Positions 27,927-35,123 of a stretch of 64,000 nucleotides of DNA are shown one piece after another. The notes beneath the pieces were generated by a model that was not told the origin of the DNA, made no database searches, and worked only from the letters and a program-made list of their open reading frames with translations. The stretch comes from an uncultured Pelagimonas sp. (GTDB lineage Bacteria > Pseudomonadota > Alphaproteobacteria > Rhodobacterales > Rhodobacteraceae): contig CANMIH010000006.1 of the NCBI GenBank assembly GCA_947497905.1, forward strand, positions 184,307 to 248,306, written 5' to 3'. The position numbers and the translations under genes were made by a program. How positions within the stretch are numbered: the first letter of the stretch is position 1; each line of letters starts with the position of its first letter.

Positions 27927-30601
27927 CGATGCTCAACGCGCTGGCTGCGATTTCGATTCTCTATGTGTTCTTTCTTTTTGCAGTGGCCTTTTTTGCGGAA
28001 CGCGCCGCACGCCGGGGGCGGGGAAACTGGCTGCACACGCCGATTATCTACACGCTGTCTTTGTCAATCTACTGCACGGCCTGGACGTTTTATGGCGCGG
28101 TTGGCTCTGCGGCGCGGAATGGGTTTGAGTATCTGACGATCTATCTGGGTCCCAGTCTTGTGCTGATCGGCTGGTGGTGGGTGCTGCGTAAACTGGTGCG
28201 GATCGGACGCAGCCAGCGGATCACCTCTGTCGCGGACCTCATTTCGTCACGTTATGGCAAATCCAACCTGCTTGGGGTGGGGGTGACCCTGCTCGCTGTC
28301 GTGGGCACCACACCTTATATTGCGCTGCAGTTGCAATCGGTTGTGCTGAGCGTCGAAGTCTTTAGCGGTGCCCCGGATGGCATGGCCAACAACCAACCCA
28401 CCGCCCTTTGGGTGGCTGTTGGACTGGCCATTTTTACTGTGATCTTTGGCACTCGAAATCTGGACGCCAACGAACGCCACCACGGGGTGGTCATGGCCAT
28501 CGCGGTCGAAGCGATCGTCAAACTGGCTGCTTTGTTGGCCGTGGGCATATTCGTGGTTTGGGGGATTTCGGGAGGCGTCGGCCCAGTACTGGATCGGATT
28601 GATGCTTCGGCATTGGGGCGTTGGGAAGTGCAGGGCGGGCGCTGGGCCGGATTGCTCTTTCTCTCTGCGGCGGCATTCCTGTGCCTGCCAAGGATGTTTC
28701 AGGTCATGGTTGTTGAAAACGACAACGACGCGCAGCTCCGTATGGCGGCCTGGGCCTTCCCCCTCTACCTCATGCTGATGAGCCTGTTCATTCTGCCCAT
28801 AGCGGTGGTGGGCCTTGATGTGTTGCCTGAAGGGTCAAACCCCGATTTGTTTGTGCTCACCGTGCCTCTGGCCTTTGGTCAGGACGGGCTGGCGATGTTG
28901 TCATTCTTGGGGGGCTTCAGCTCGGCCACCTCGATGGTGATCGTGGCGGCCATTGCGCTCTCGACAATGGTCTCAAACCATATCGTGATGCCGCTCTGGT
29001 TGCGGTTCAATGAAACCCGGGTGAGCGTATCGGGCGACGTCCGCAATGTGGTGTTGGTATCCCGTCGTGTGTCCATCGCCGGTGTTTTGGCGCTGGGCTA
29101 TCTGTATTACGCACAATCAGGTGGCGGAGCGGCCTTGGCCACCATTGGCTTGGTCGCATTTACAGGTGTGGCACAGGTTCTGCCCGCGCTTCTGGGCGGG
29201 ATCTTCTGGCGCGGAGCCACCCGTGCTGGGGCGTTTGCTGGGCTGACTGTGGGGTTCTTGGTTTGGTTGTACACTCTGTATTTGCCGAGCTTCGGGTCAG
29301 GAGCCTTTGTTCCAGAGAGCTGGCTGGAGACTGGGCCCTTTGGCGTGATGTGGCTTAACCCGCAGGCCTTGTTTGGGATCACGGGGATTGATCCGCTGTT
29401 GCACGCCGTGCTGTGGAGCTTCTTTCTCAACACAATCGCCTTTTTCGGGGTCTCCTTGGCGAGCTTCCCGTCTCCGCTAGAGCGGCTTCAAGGGGCACAG
29501 TTTGTCAATGTTCAACAGGCGACGGGACCACGGAGCTGGTCGCAAAGTGGGGCGCAGGCCGAAGACCTGATGGTGATGGCCCAGCGGATCTTGGGGGCGG
29601 CGGACGCGCAGGCCTTGTTTTTGCGAGAAGCGCGCCGTCAGGGGCTGGATGGACATCTGCCCATGACCTCACCTGAGTTTCTCGAAGTGCTTGAACGGGA
29701 GCTGGCGGGATCGGTGGGGGCGGCAACCGCCCATGCCATGATTGGCCAGATCGTTGGCGGCATGAGTATCTCAGTAGCCGATCTTATGGCGGTCGCGGAT
29801 GAAACCGCGCAAATGATGGAAACTTCCGCACGGCTTGAGGCGCAGTCACGCGAATTGACCCGAACTGCGGCGCAGCTGCGTGCGGCCAATGACAAGCTGA
29901 CTCGTCTGTCTGTCCAAAAAGACGCCTTTCTGAGTCAGATCAGCCACGAGTTGCGCACCCCGATGACGTCGATTCGGGCGTTTTCCGAAATTTTGCGAGA
30001 CACAGACGGCATTACGCGTGAAGAACAGAACCGTTATGCGTCGATCATTCACGACGAGGCGATCCGCCTAACTCGCCTTTTGGATGATCTGCTCGATCTG
30101 AGCGTTTTGGAAAATGGTCAGGTGAGTTTGAACATTGGGCAGGGCGTGTTGTCGGATGTGCTGGATCGGGCTGTGGCTGCGGCGCTGGCCCATGGAGATG
30201 AACAGGTTCTGATGATCCATCGTCACCGGTCGCGCGAAGAGGTGATCCTGAACACCGATACCGAACGTCTGAGCCAAGTTTTCATCAATCTAATTGCAAA
30301 CGCTCGGAAATATTGTGACGCGGGGCGCCCGGAACTGTCGATTCACGTGGAGCAAATCGCCGGATCGGTGAATGTGGATTTCGTGGACAACGGCAGCGGG
30401 GTCGCGCCCGAAGCGCAGGACGTGATTTTCGAGAAATTTGCCCGGGTCAGTGACCAAAAAGCAGGTGGTGCCGGGCTCGGGCTTGCGATTTGTCGTCAGA
30501 TTGTCAGTCGTTTGGGCGGCGAAATTAGCTATTTGCCCGGACGCGGAGGGGCCGCCTTTCGTGTTTCACTGCCGCTAAATCAGGCTCTGGCCGCGCAGTA
30601 A
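27923..30601 (+). CDS. CrbS-like hybrid: sodium/solute symporter domain fused to histidine kinase
   Basis: An 892-residue protein. Residues 1 to about 520 form a polytopic SSS (SLC5-like) domain with roughly 13 hydrophobic segments. A STAC-like linker (around ILGAADAQALFLREARRQG) and a coiled coil follow. The kinase core has the phosphorylated His at H675 in SQISHELRTP, N box NLIANARKY, G1 DNGSG and G2 GAGLGLAI. CrbS kinases of this architecture sense acetate and switch on acs in Vibrio and Pseudomonas; here acs lies about 8 kb away. The substrate and whether it still transports are unknown. Start overlaps the small membrane gene by 4 bases. Confidence 0.88.
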   Translation: MTMLNALAAISILYVFFLFAVAFFAERAARRGRGNWLHTPIIYTLSLSIYCTAWTFYGAVGSAARNGFEYLTIYLGPSLVLIGWWWVLRKLVRIGRSQRITSVADLISSRYGKSNLLGVGVTLLAVVGTTPYIALQLQSVVLSVEVFSGAPDGMANNQPTALWVAVGLAIFTVIFGTRNLDANERHHGVVMAIAVEAIVKLAALLAVGIFVVWGISGGVGPVLDRIDASALGRWEVQGGRWAGLLFLSAAAFLCLPRMFQVMVVENDNDAQLRMAAWAFPLYLMLMSLFILPIAVVGLDVLPEGSNPDLFVLTVPLAFGQDGLAMLSFLGGFSSATSMVIVAAIALSTMVSNHIVMPLWLRFNETRVSVSGDVRNVVLVSRRVSIAGVLALGYLYYAQSGGGAALATIGLVAFTGVAQVLPALLGGIFWRGATRAGAFAGLTVGFLVWLYTLYLPSFGSGAFVPESWLETGPFGVMWLNPQALFGITGIDPLLHAVLWSFFLNTIAFFGVSLASFPSPLERLQGAQFVNVQQATGPRSWSQSGAQAEDLMVMAQRILGAADAQALFLREARRQGLDGHLPMTSPEFLEVLERELAGSVGAATAHAMIGQIVGGMSISVADLMAVADETAQMMETSARLEAQSRELTRTAAQLRAANDKLTRLSVQKDAFLSQISHELRTPMTSIRAFSEILRDTDGITREEQNRYASIIHDEAIRLTRLLDDLLDLSVLENGQVSLNIGQGVLSDVLDRAVAAALAHGDEQVLMIHRHRSREEVILNTDTERLSQVFINLIANARKYCDAGRPELSIHVEQIAGSVNVDFVDNGSGVAPEAQDVIFEKFARVSDQKAGGAGLGLAICRQIVSRLGGEISYLPGRGGAAFRVSLPLNQALAAQ

Positions 30602-30683
30602 TTCTTAAAGTTTTTCGGGGTCATATAAAGGGCTTGGTAACCAAATCCCGGCATAACTCCCTCGGAGGATCTAAAAAGGACGG

Positions 30684-31940
30684 GTGAATCTTCGAATGGC
30701 TGACGGTGGACGACAGGATGTTCTAGGTCAAAAGGCGCAGGCGGCTCAGCGTGCGTTTGAGGCAAAAGGAATGTCGCCAGCCAAAGCGCTGCGGCGCGCA
30801 TTATCGCGCACGGCTGATTCTCAGTGGGGGCTTGCGCTTGTCACGCAGGCCGTCACCGTCGAAATGCACGATCAGGATGGTGTGATCGACGGGCTCGGTT
30901 CCAAAGATCTTTTGGTTCTGCTGGATGGTCCGGATGGGGCCTTGGGACTTGCTGCGATTGACCGCGAAGTGATGACCGGCCTTGTCGAAGTCCAGACCAT
31001 TTTGCAGGTGACACAGATGCCGGTCGATGAAGACCGCCTGCTGACGCCAACGGATGCTGCGATGATGGCGCCGCTATTGGATGGTGCGCTCGAGCTTTTG
31101 GCGATGAACCTGGATCACCACCCAATGCATCCCCAGCTGGTAGGTTACAAATTCGGCGCCATGGTCGAAGATGCCCGTGCGGTTGGGCTGTTGCTGGATG
31201 CGTCTTCCTATCGCTGTTTCCGCGCGGATGTTGATTTGGCGTTGGGACGACGCAAAGGTGCGCTGACCCTGATGCTTCCGGAACGGGAAATCAAAAAGAC
31301 AGCCGAGCTTGACGAAAACGGGCAAGCGGCCAAAGGCGCCCATGAAGATCAGATGAGCCGCGTTCCTGCGCGGCTTGATACCGTTCTGGCGCGTGTCACC
31401 ATGCCGTTGTCGCAGGCGAATGCGCTCAAAGCTGGTGATCTTCTGATGCTGGGCACCGATGCCAAAGATGGGGTTGAGGTACTGGCAGGTGGGGCACAGA
31501 TCGTTGCCAAGGGTGGTTTGGGTCAAATGAACGGCATGCGCGCTGTGCGTCTGACATGGCCACCGCGTCCAGAGCCTGTGGAACCACCAGTTGCGGACTT
31601 GCCTGCGCTGGCGGAACCGGCTGCGGGATTGGCAATCGGGGTTGAAACTGCGCCTGCCGCCTTGCCTGACCTGGGTGGCGTGGATCTGGATATGGGGTTC
31701 GGTGGCGACGCGGCAGAACCCGCTGCCATGGATCTGGACATGGACTTTGGTGTGGATGCGGCGCCTGAGGAACCGGCCTTTGATCCTTCGACGCCCGAAG
31801 AGCTGCCCGATTTGCCGTCTTTGGATTTCGAAGCCGAAAGCGGGGCGCTGGATCTTGATCTGGATTTCCTTGATACCCCGGCTGAGGGTGGAGACGACGG
31901 GATGGGAGACTTTGATTTCTCACCCGCGACAATGGACTAA
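30684..31940 (+). CDS. Orphan protein with FliM/FliN (SpoA)-like C-terminal domain
   Basis: A 418-residue protein without signal or membrane segment. The N-terminal 240 residues are of unknown type. A segment at about 230-290 (ARVTMPLSQANALKAGD, LMLG, GGAQIVAKGGLGQMNGMRAVRL) reads like a SpoA domain of flagellar switch proteins FliM/FliN. The last 120 residues are acidic and repetitive (several LDLDMDFG-like units), probably disordered. No flagellar genes lie nearby. The start is uncertain: GTG 30684 or ATG 30696, with AAGGA at 30676-30680 poorly spaced for both. It follows the kinase by 82 bases and ends at a shared terminator. Confidence 0.7.
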   Translation: MNLRMADGGRQDVLGQKAQAAQRAFEAKGMSPAKALRRALSRTADSQWGLALVTQAVTVEMHDQDGVIDGLGSKDLLVLLDGPDGALGLAAIDREVMTGLVEVQTILQVTQMPVDEDRLLTPTDAAMMAPLLDGALELLAMNLDHHPMHPQLVGYKFGAMVEDARAVGLLLDASSYRCFRADVDLALGRRKGALTLMLPEREIKKTAELDENGQAAKGAHEDQMSRVPARLDTVLARVTMPLSQANALKAGDLLMLGTDAKDGVEVLAGGAQIVAKGGLGQMNGMRAVRLTWPPRPEPVEPPVADLPALAEPAAGLAIGVETAPAALPDLGGVDLDMGFGGDAAEPAAMDLDMDFGVDAAPEEPAFDPSTPEELPDLPSLDFEAESGALDLDLDFLDTPAEGGDDGMGDFDFSPATMD

Positions 31941-31965
31941 TCCAAAGCGTAACTTTCCAAATGCA

Positions 31966-31991
31966 AAAGCCCCGGCACAAACCGGGGCTTT
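31966..31991. terminator. Bidirectional terminator between convergent genes
   Basis: A perfect 10-bp stem, AAAGCCCCGG (31966-31975) and CCGGGGCTTT (31982-31991), with a 6-base loop. A and T runs on both flanks let it serve the SpoA-like gene on + and the DUF442 gene on -. Confidence 0.85.
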
Positions 31992-32012
31992 CACGTGAAT
32001 CATCTGAAAAAG

Positions 32013-32438
32013 TCAGCTGCGGGTGATCTTGCTTTCCAGCATGGGGCGCAGGTTGCCCAAATCGTAGCCCGCTGCGGCCGTCTGGGCCAGAATGTCATCC
32101 GCAGAATGCTGACCGGCCTGACCCAAGGCCCAGATCACGCTACAGCGCGTACCCGACGCACAATAGGCCAGAACCGGACCGCTGGCCTGGGACATCTCTG
32201 TCTGGCGCGCGACGTTGTCCGGAGTCATCGTCTGATGGGTCAGAGGCAGCACCTCAAACTCGATCCCGGCGGCCTGCGCCGCGGCTTCGATGGCGCTGGC
32301 GCGATGCGACGGGGGTACTTCGGCATCGGGGCGGTTGCAAATGATGCGGACAAAGCCCGCCTCTTTGATTGCGGCCACATCCTCGGCGGAAATCTGCGGC
32401 GAGACGTGGTAGTCGGGGGTGATTTCGCGAATATCCAT
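32013..32438 (-). CDS. DUF442/TIGR01244-family sulfur transferase or phosphatase-like protein
   Basis: A 141-residue protein matching the BLH-type DUF442 family: ITPDYHVSPQISAEDV at the start, IICNRPDAEVP, and the active-site loop AYCASGTRCSVIWAL, a CX5R loop shared by rhodanese-like and cysteine phosphatase folds. Members act in sulfide/persulfide detoxification operons, where they are proposed to move or release sulfane sulfur. It is the last gene of the four-gene operon, 9 bases after the second YeeE-type gene. Confidence 0.88.
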   Translation of the reverse strand: MDIREITPDYHVSPQISAEDVAAIKEAGFVRIICNRPDAEVPPSHRASAIEAAAQAAGIEFEVLPLTHQTMTPDNVARQTEMSQASGPVLAYCASGTRCSVIWALGQAGQHSADDILAQTAAAGYDLGNLRPMLESKITRS

Positions 32439-32447
32439 ATCTTTCGA

Positions 32448-32882
32448 TTACTCGGCGGGCAGCTGTCTGTCCAGTCGCAGACGCAGGTGAGGCGCAACCA
32501 ACATGCCAGAGAGCATGGCAATCAGGAAGATCCAGAGACTGCTCCCTCCATAGGAGAGTGAGGCAATTACCGGACCGGGGCACAGACCGGCCAGACCCCA
32601 GCCCAGGCCAAACATGACCGACCCCAAGGCGAGATTTCGATCGATGGTCGTCGACGGTTTGGGGGGCAGCGGCGTGCCCAGAACCGAGCTTTTGCGTTTC
32701 TCTGCTATGATCCAGGCGATGGCCATAGGCACCATGGCGCCACCCATCACAAAGGCTAGGGTCGGATCCCAGTTCCCAAAAACGTCCAGCCATCCCTGCA
32801 CCTTGGTGGTGTCCGTCATACCCGATGTGAACAACCCGGCACCAAAAAGGCCACCGGCGATAAAGGCAAAAAGAAGCTGCAT
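32448..32882 (-). CDS. Half-size YeeE/YedE-family sulfur transporter subunit (second)
   Basis: A 144-residue polytopic protein with four hydrophobic segments. It contains GGLFGAGLFTSGMTDTTKVQGWLDVF and GLAGLCPGPVIASL, the conserved motifs of the C-terminal half of Sulf_transp (YeeE/YedE) proteins, with a conserved cysteine in LCPGP. Half-size pairs (PmpA/PmpB-like) are thought to form one channel moving thiosulfate or other sulfane sulfur through cysteine relay. Its ATG overlaps the preceding stop by one base (TGATG), so translation is coupled. Confidence 0.88.
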   Translation of the reverse strand: MQLLFAFIAGGLFGAGLFTSGMTDTTKVQGWLDVFGNWDPTLAFVMGGAMVPMAIAWIIAEKRKSSVLGTPLPPKPSTTIDRNLALGSVMFGLGWGLAGLCPGPVIASLSYGGSSLWIFLIAMLSGMLVAPHLRLRLDRQLPAE

Positions 32883-33307
32883 CAGATCACTCCGAGAATG
32901 TGGCGGAATAGGACAACACCCAGACCACCAGCCAGAATATAGAAAATGGTGGCTGCTAATCCGCGTAATGACAGGCGCGACATGCCACAAACCCCATGGC
33001 CCGACGTGCAGCCGTTGGCGATCCGGGTGCCGATGCCCACCAAAAGACCGGCTGCAATCAGAACTCCGATATTGTCGGTGACATGCGTGTCGATTTTGCC
33101 AAAGAGCGCGGTGAGCATCAGGGGAATGCCCGCAACGCCGGCGAGAAAGATTAGCCGTTCCCATTTGGTGGTACGGCCTGAGCCATCCACCAGCCCGCCG
33201 ATGATCCCGCTGGCGCCCATGATCCGCCCGTTCATCAGCAGATACACTGCGCCGCCCGAGCCAATCAGCAATCCGCCGATTAGCCCCCAGATCCAATCCA
33301 TTGGCAT
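32882..33307 (-). CDS. Half-size YeeE/YedE-family sulfur transporter subunit (first)
   Basis: A 141-residue polytopic protein with four hydrophobic segments. The family motif GIGTRIANGCTSGHGVCGMSR, which carries two conserved cysteines, is present, as are GGLLIGSGGAVYLLMNGR and MGASGIIGGL at the front. It is the complementary half to the next gene. ATG 33307 was chosen because AAGGAAAC precedes it. The 81 bases to the metallo-beta-lactamase gene hold a CCCCGG/CCGGGG hairpin (33363-33368 with 33377-33382) that may tune expression. Confidence 0.88.
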   Translation of the reverse strand: MPMDWIWGLIGGLLIGSGGAVYLLMNGRIMGASGIIGGLVDGSGRTTKWERLIFLAGVAGIPLMLTALFGKIDTHVTDNIGVLIAAGLLVGIGTRIANGCTSGHGVCGMSRLSLRGLAATIFYILAGGLGVVLFRHILGVI

Positions 33308-33388
33308 ATGCGTTTCCTTACGTCCTATGCGCCGCGTGAGCAGCGGGTCTTGCGTCATGAAACCCCGGTTCGCGCGCCGGGGATGAAG

Positions 33389-34255
33389 TCAGAGTTTGTT
33401 GACCGGCACCTTGAGAAAGACATCGCCTTTCTCGTCTGCGGGTGGCATCTGACCTGCCCGCATATTCACCTGAAGTGAGGGGATGATCAGTTTTGGCATG
33501 GAAAGCGTGGCGTCCCGGGTGTCGCGCATATCGACAAAGTCGGCCTTGGACTTTCCTTCCCCAACATGGACATTGCGGGACTTTTGTTCACCCACGGTGG
33601 TTTCCCAGGCAAACTCGTCGCGACCGGGGGCTTTGTAATCGTGACCGACAAAGATCCGGGTCTCATCGGGCAGGGCGAGAATTTTCTGTACCGAGTCAAA
33701 CAGGACTTCGGAAGATCCACCGGGGAAATCGCAACGGGCCGTGCCAAAGTCTGGCATGAACAGGGTGTCGCCAACAAAGGCGGCATCACCGATGACATAG
33801 GTCAGGCAGGCCGGGGTGTGGCCGGGCGTGTGCAGAACATCGCCGCGCATCTGGCCAATCATCACGCTATCACCTTCAACAAACAGTTGGTCAAACTGCG
33901 AGCCATCACGCTGAAATTCGGTGCCTTCGTTGAACACTTTGCCAAACGTGTCCTGAATAACGGTGATCCGATCCCCGATGCCGATTTTGCCCCCCAGCTG
34001 CTCTTGGATGTAAGGCGCAGCGCTGAGGTGGTCGGCGTGCACATGGCTTTCCAGAAGCCACTCAACCTTAAGTTTGTTGTCTTTAACAAAGGCAATCACC
34101 TCATCCGCCGATTTGGTGTCGGTGCGGCCAGAGGAGTAATCAAAATCCAATACGCTGTCGATGATGGCGCAGGAGCTACTGTTGGGGTCGCGGACAACGT
34201 AGGAAATCGTATTGGTGGCGGGGTCAAAAAAACCGGTAACTTCGGGGGACATCAT
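33389..34255 (-). CDS. ETHE1/Blh-like persulfide dioxygenase, metallo-beta-lactamase fold
   Basis: A 288-residue metallo-beta-lactamase-fold protein with the metal motif ESHVHADHLSAAPY (HxHxDH), further His in HTPGHTPACLTY and FVGHDYKAPGR, and the Asp in GDTLFMPDFGTARCDFPGG. This pattern matches glutathione persulfide dioxygenases, which oxidise the persulfide sulfur to sulfite, and the Blh proteins of BigR operons. The start may be ATG 34255 or 34252; AGAGGAG fits 34252 slightly better. It heads the sulfur operon and has an ATTC...GAAT repeat upstream. Confidence 0.9.
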   Translation of the reverse strand: MMSPEVTGFFDPATNTISYVVRDPNSSSCAIIDSVLDFDYSSGRTDTKSADEVIAFVKDNKLKVEWLLESHVHADHLSAAPYIQEQLGGKIGIGDRITVIQDTFGKVFNEGTEFQRDGSQFDQLFVEGDSVMIGQMRGDVLHTPGHTPACLTYVIGDAAFVGDTLFMPDFGTARCDFPGGSSEVLFDSVQKILALPDETRIFVGHDYKAPGRDEFAWETTVGEQKSRNVHVGEGKSKADFVDMRDTRDATLSMPKLIIPSLQVNMRAGQMPPADEKGDVFLKVPVNKL

Positions 34256-34283
34256 AGGCTCCTCTTGCTTGCGTCAAACATAT

Positions 34284-34297
34284 ATTCAAACATGAAT
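34284..34297. promoter_or_regulatory. Candidate persulfide-sensor operator in front of the sulfur operon
   Basis: ATTC (34284-34287) and GAAT (34294-34297) separated by 6 bases, within a longer imperfect repeat ATATATTC...GAATGTGT. It lies 29 bases upstream of the metallo-beta-lactamase start and 89 bases upstream of the divergent DksA-like gene. The half-sites equal those in the soxW-soxX gap, but the spacer is 6 rather than 8. The binding protein (BigR/SqrR/SoxR class) is inferred. Confidence 0.45.
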
Positions 34298-34385
34298 GTG
34301 TTTCAAGTCTTTTTATGTTGACCTGAGTCAACGCCTTTACCTGTCGGGTGTGACAGATTTCTGGCCGAGCTTAGGAGGACCAAAC

Positions 34386-34706
34386 ATGTCACACCATAGG
34401 AACAAGTTAGCGCTTCTAAACCGGCTTCGTGAACTGGGCGTTCGTCTGGATGGGATAGAAGCGGCTCTGGAAGCGCCGCACTCGAAAGACTGGGAAGAGA
34501 TGGCTGTCGAGCGCGAAGATGACGAAGTCCTTGAGCGACTCGGGCAAAGCGGGCAGGCTGAAATTGTACGAATTCGAGGGGCTTTGCAGCGGATCGCTTT
34601 AGGCGAGTACGGTGACTGCGTGCGCTGCGGCAATGAGATTTCGGCACAGCGCCTTGAGGTGCTGCCTGACACGCCTGTTTGTGTGAAATGTGCTGGGACC
34701 AGCTGA
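34386..34706 (+). CDS. DksA/TraR-family zinc-finger protein
   Basis: A 106-residue protein with a helical N-terminal part and a C-terminal four-cysteine zinc finger, CVRCGNEI...CVKCA, plus the family segment ALQRIALGEYGDC. DksA/TraR proteins enter the RNA polymerase secondary channel; short versions like this one may act without ppGpp or on a limited set of promoters. The ATG at 34386 follows GGAGG. It shares the upstream region with the persulfide operon, so control by the same sulfur sensor is possible. Confidence 0.85.
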   Translation: MSHHRNKLALLNRLRELGVRLDGIEAALEAPHSKDWEEMAVEREDDEVLERLGQSGQAEIVRIRGALQRIALGEYGDCVRCGNEISAQRLEVLPDTPVCVKCAGTS

Positions 34707-34742
34707 TCAATGGCTGACCCGCAAGTGTAAGTGGAGGGGACT

Positions 34743-34955
34743 ATGGCCGAAAAACTGGCATCACGCCTGATTGAATTACACGACGAGTTGAAATTGGCCT
34801 CAGATGATCAGCAAGACGAGCTGCTGGATCATATTGAGCAAGCGGTTCTTGGGCTGGAGAGCAAAGGGCTCAAGGTGCCAAGCTGGGCCCGCAATGCTCT
34901 GGCCGCACGCATTGACGATGCGGCAGAAGATATGTTCGACAATATGCCGATTTGA
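34743..34955 (+). CDS. Small hypothetical protein after the DksA-like gene
   Basis: A 70-residue acidic, helical protein with no signal or membrane segment (LIELHDELKLASDDQQDELLDHIEQAV, then SWARNALAARIDDAAEDMFDN). I do not recognise a family. A good ribosome site (GGAGGGG) precedes the ATG and it lies 36 bases after the DksA-like gene on the same strand, so the two are probably co-expressed. The amphipathic pattern suggests a small protein-binding partner. Confidence 0.7.
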   Translation: MAEKLASRLIELHDELKLASDDQQDELLDHIEQAVLGLESKGLKVPSWARNALAARIDDAAEDMFDNMPI

Positions 34956-34980
34956 TCCTCTCATTAGGGCACTAAACTTA

Positions 34981-35011
34981 AAGGTTTTCCCGGAAATCTC
35001 GGGGAAACCTT
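34981..35011 (+). terminator. Hairpin after the DksA-like gene pair
   Basis: AAGGTTTTCCC (34981-34991) pairs with GGGGAAACCTT (35001-35011) with one wobble; loop of 9 bases. No clear U-run, so it is a weak or factor-aided terminator. Confidence 0.5.
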
Positions 35012-35123
35012 GCGTTGTCTCGCCCTTTCGATTCTAATTCCGTCAGAAAACCGCAAAAATAACGAATGCCGTGGAGGCCGGTTCGGGCGCCACGTGTGAA
35101 ATCGTGACGGGAAGAGCAGATCG

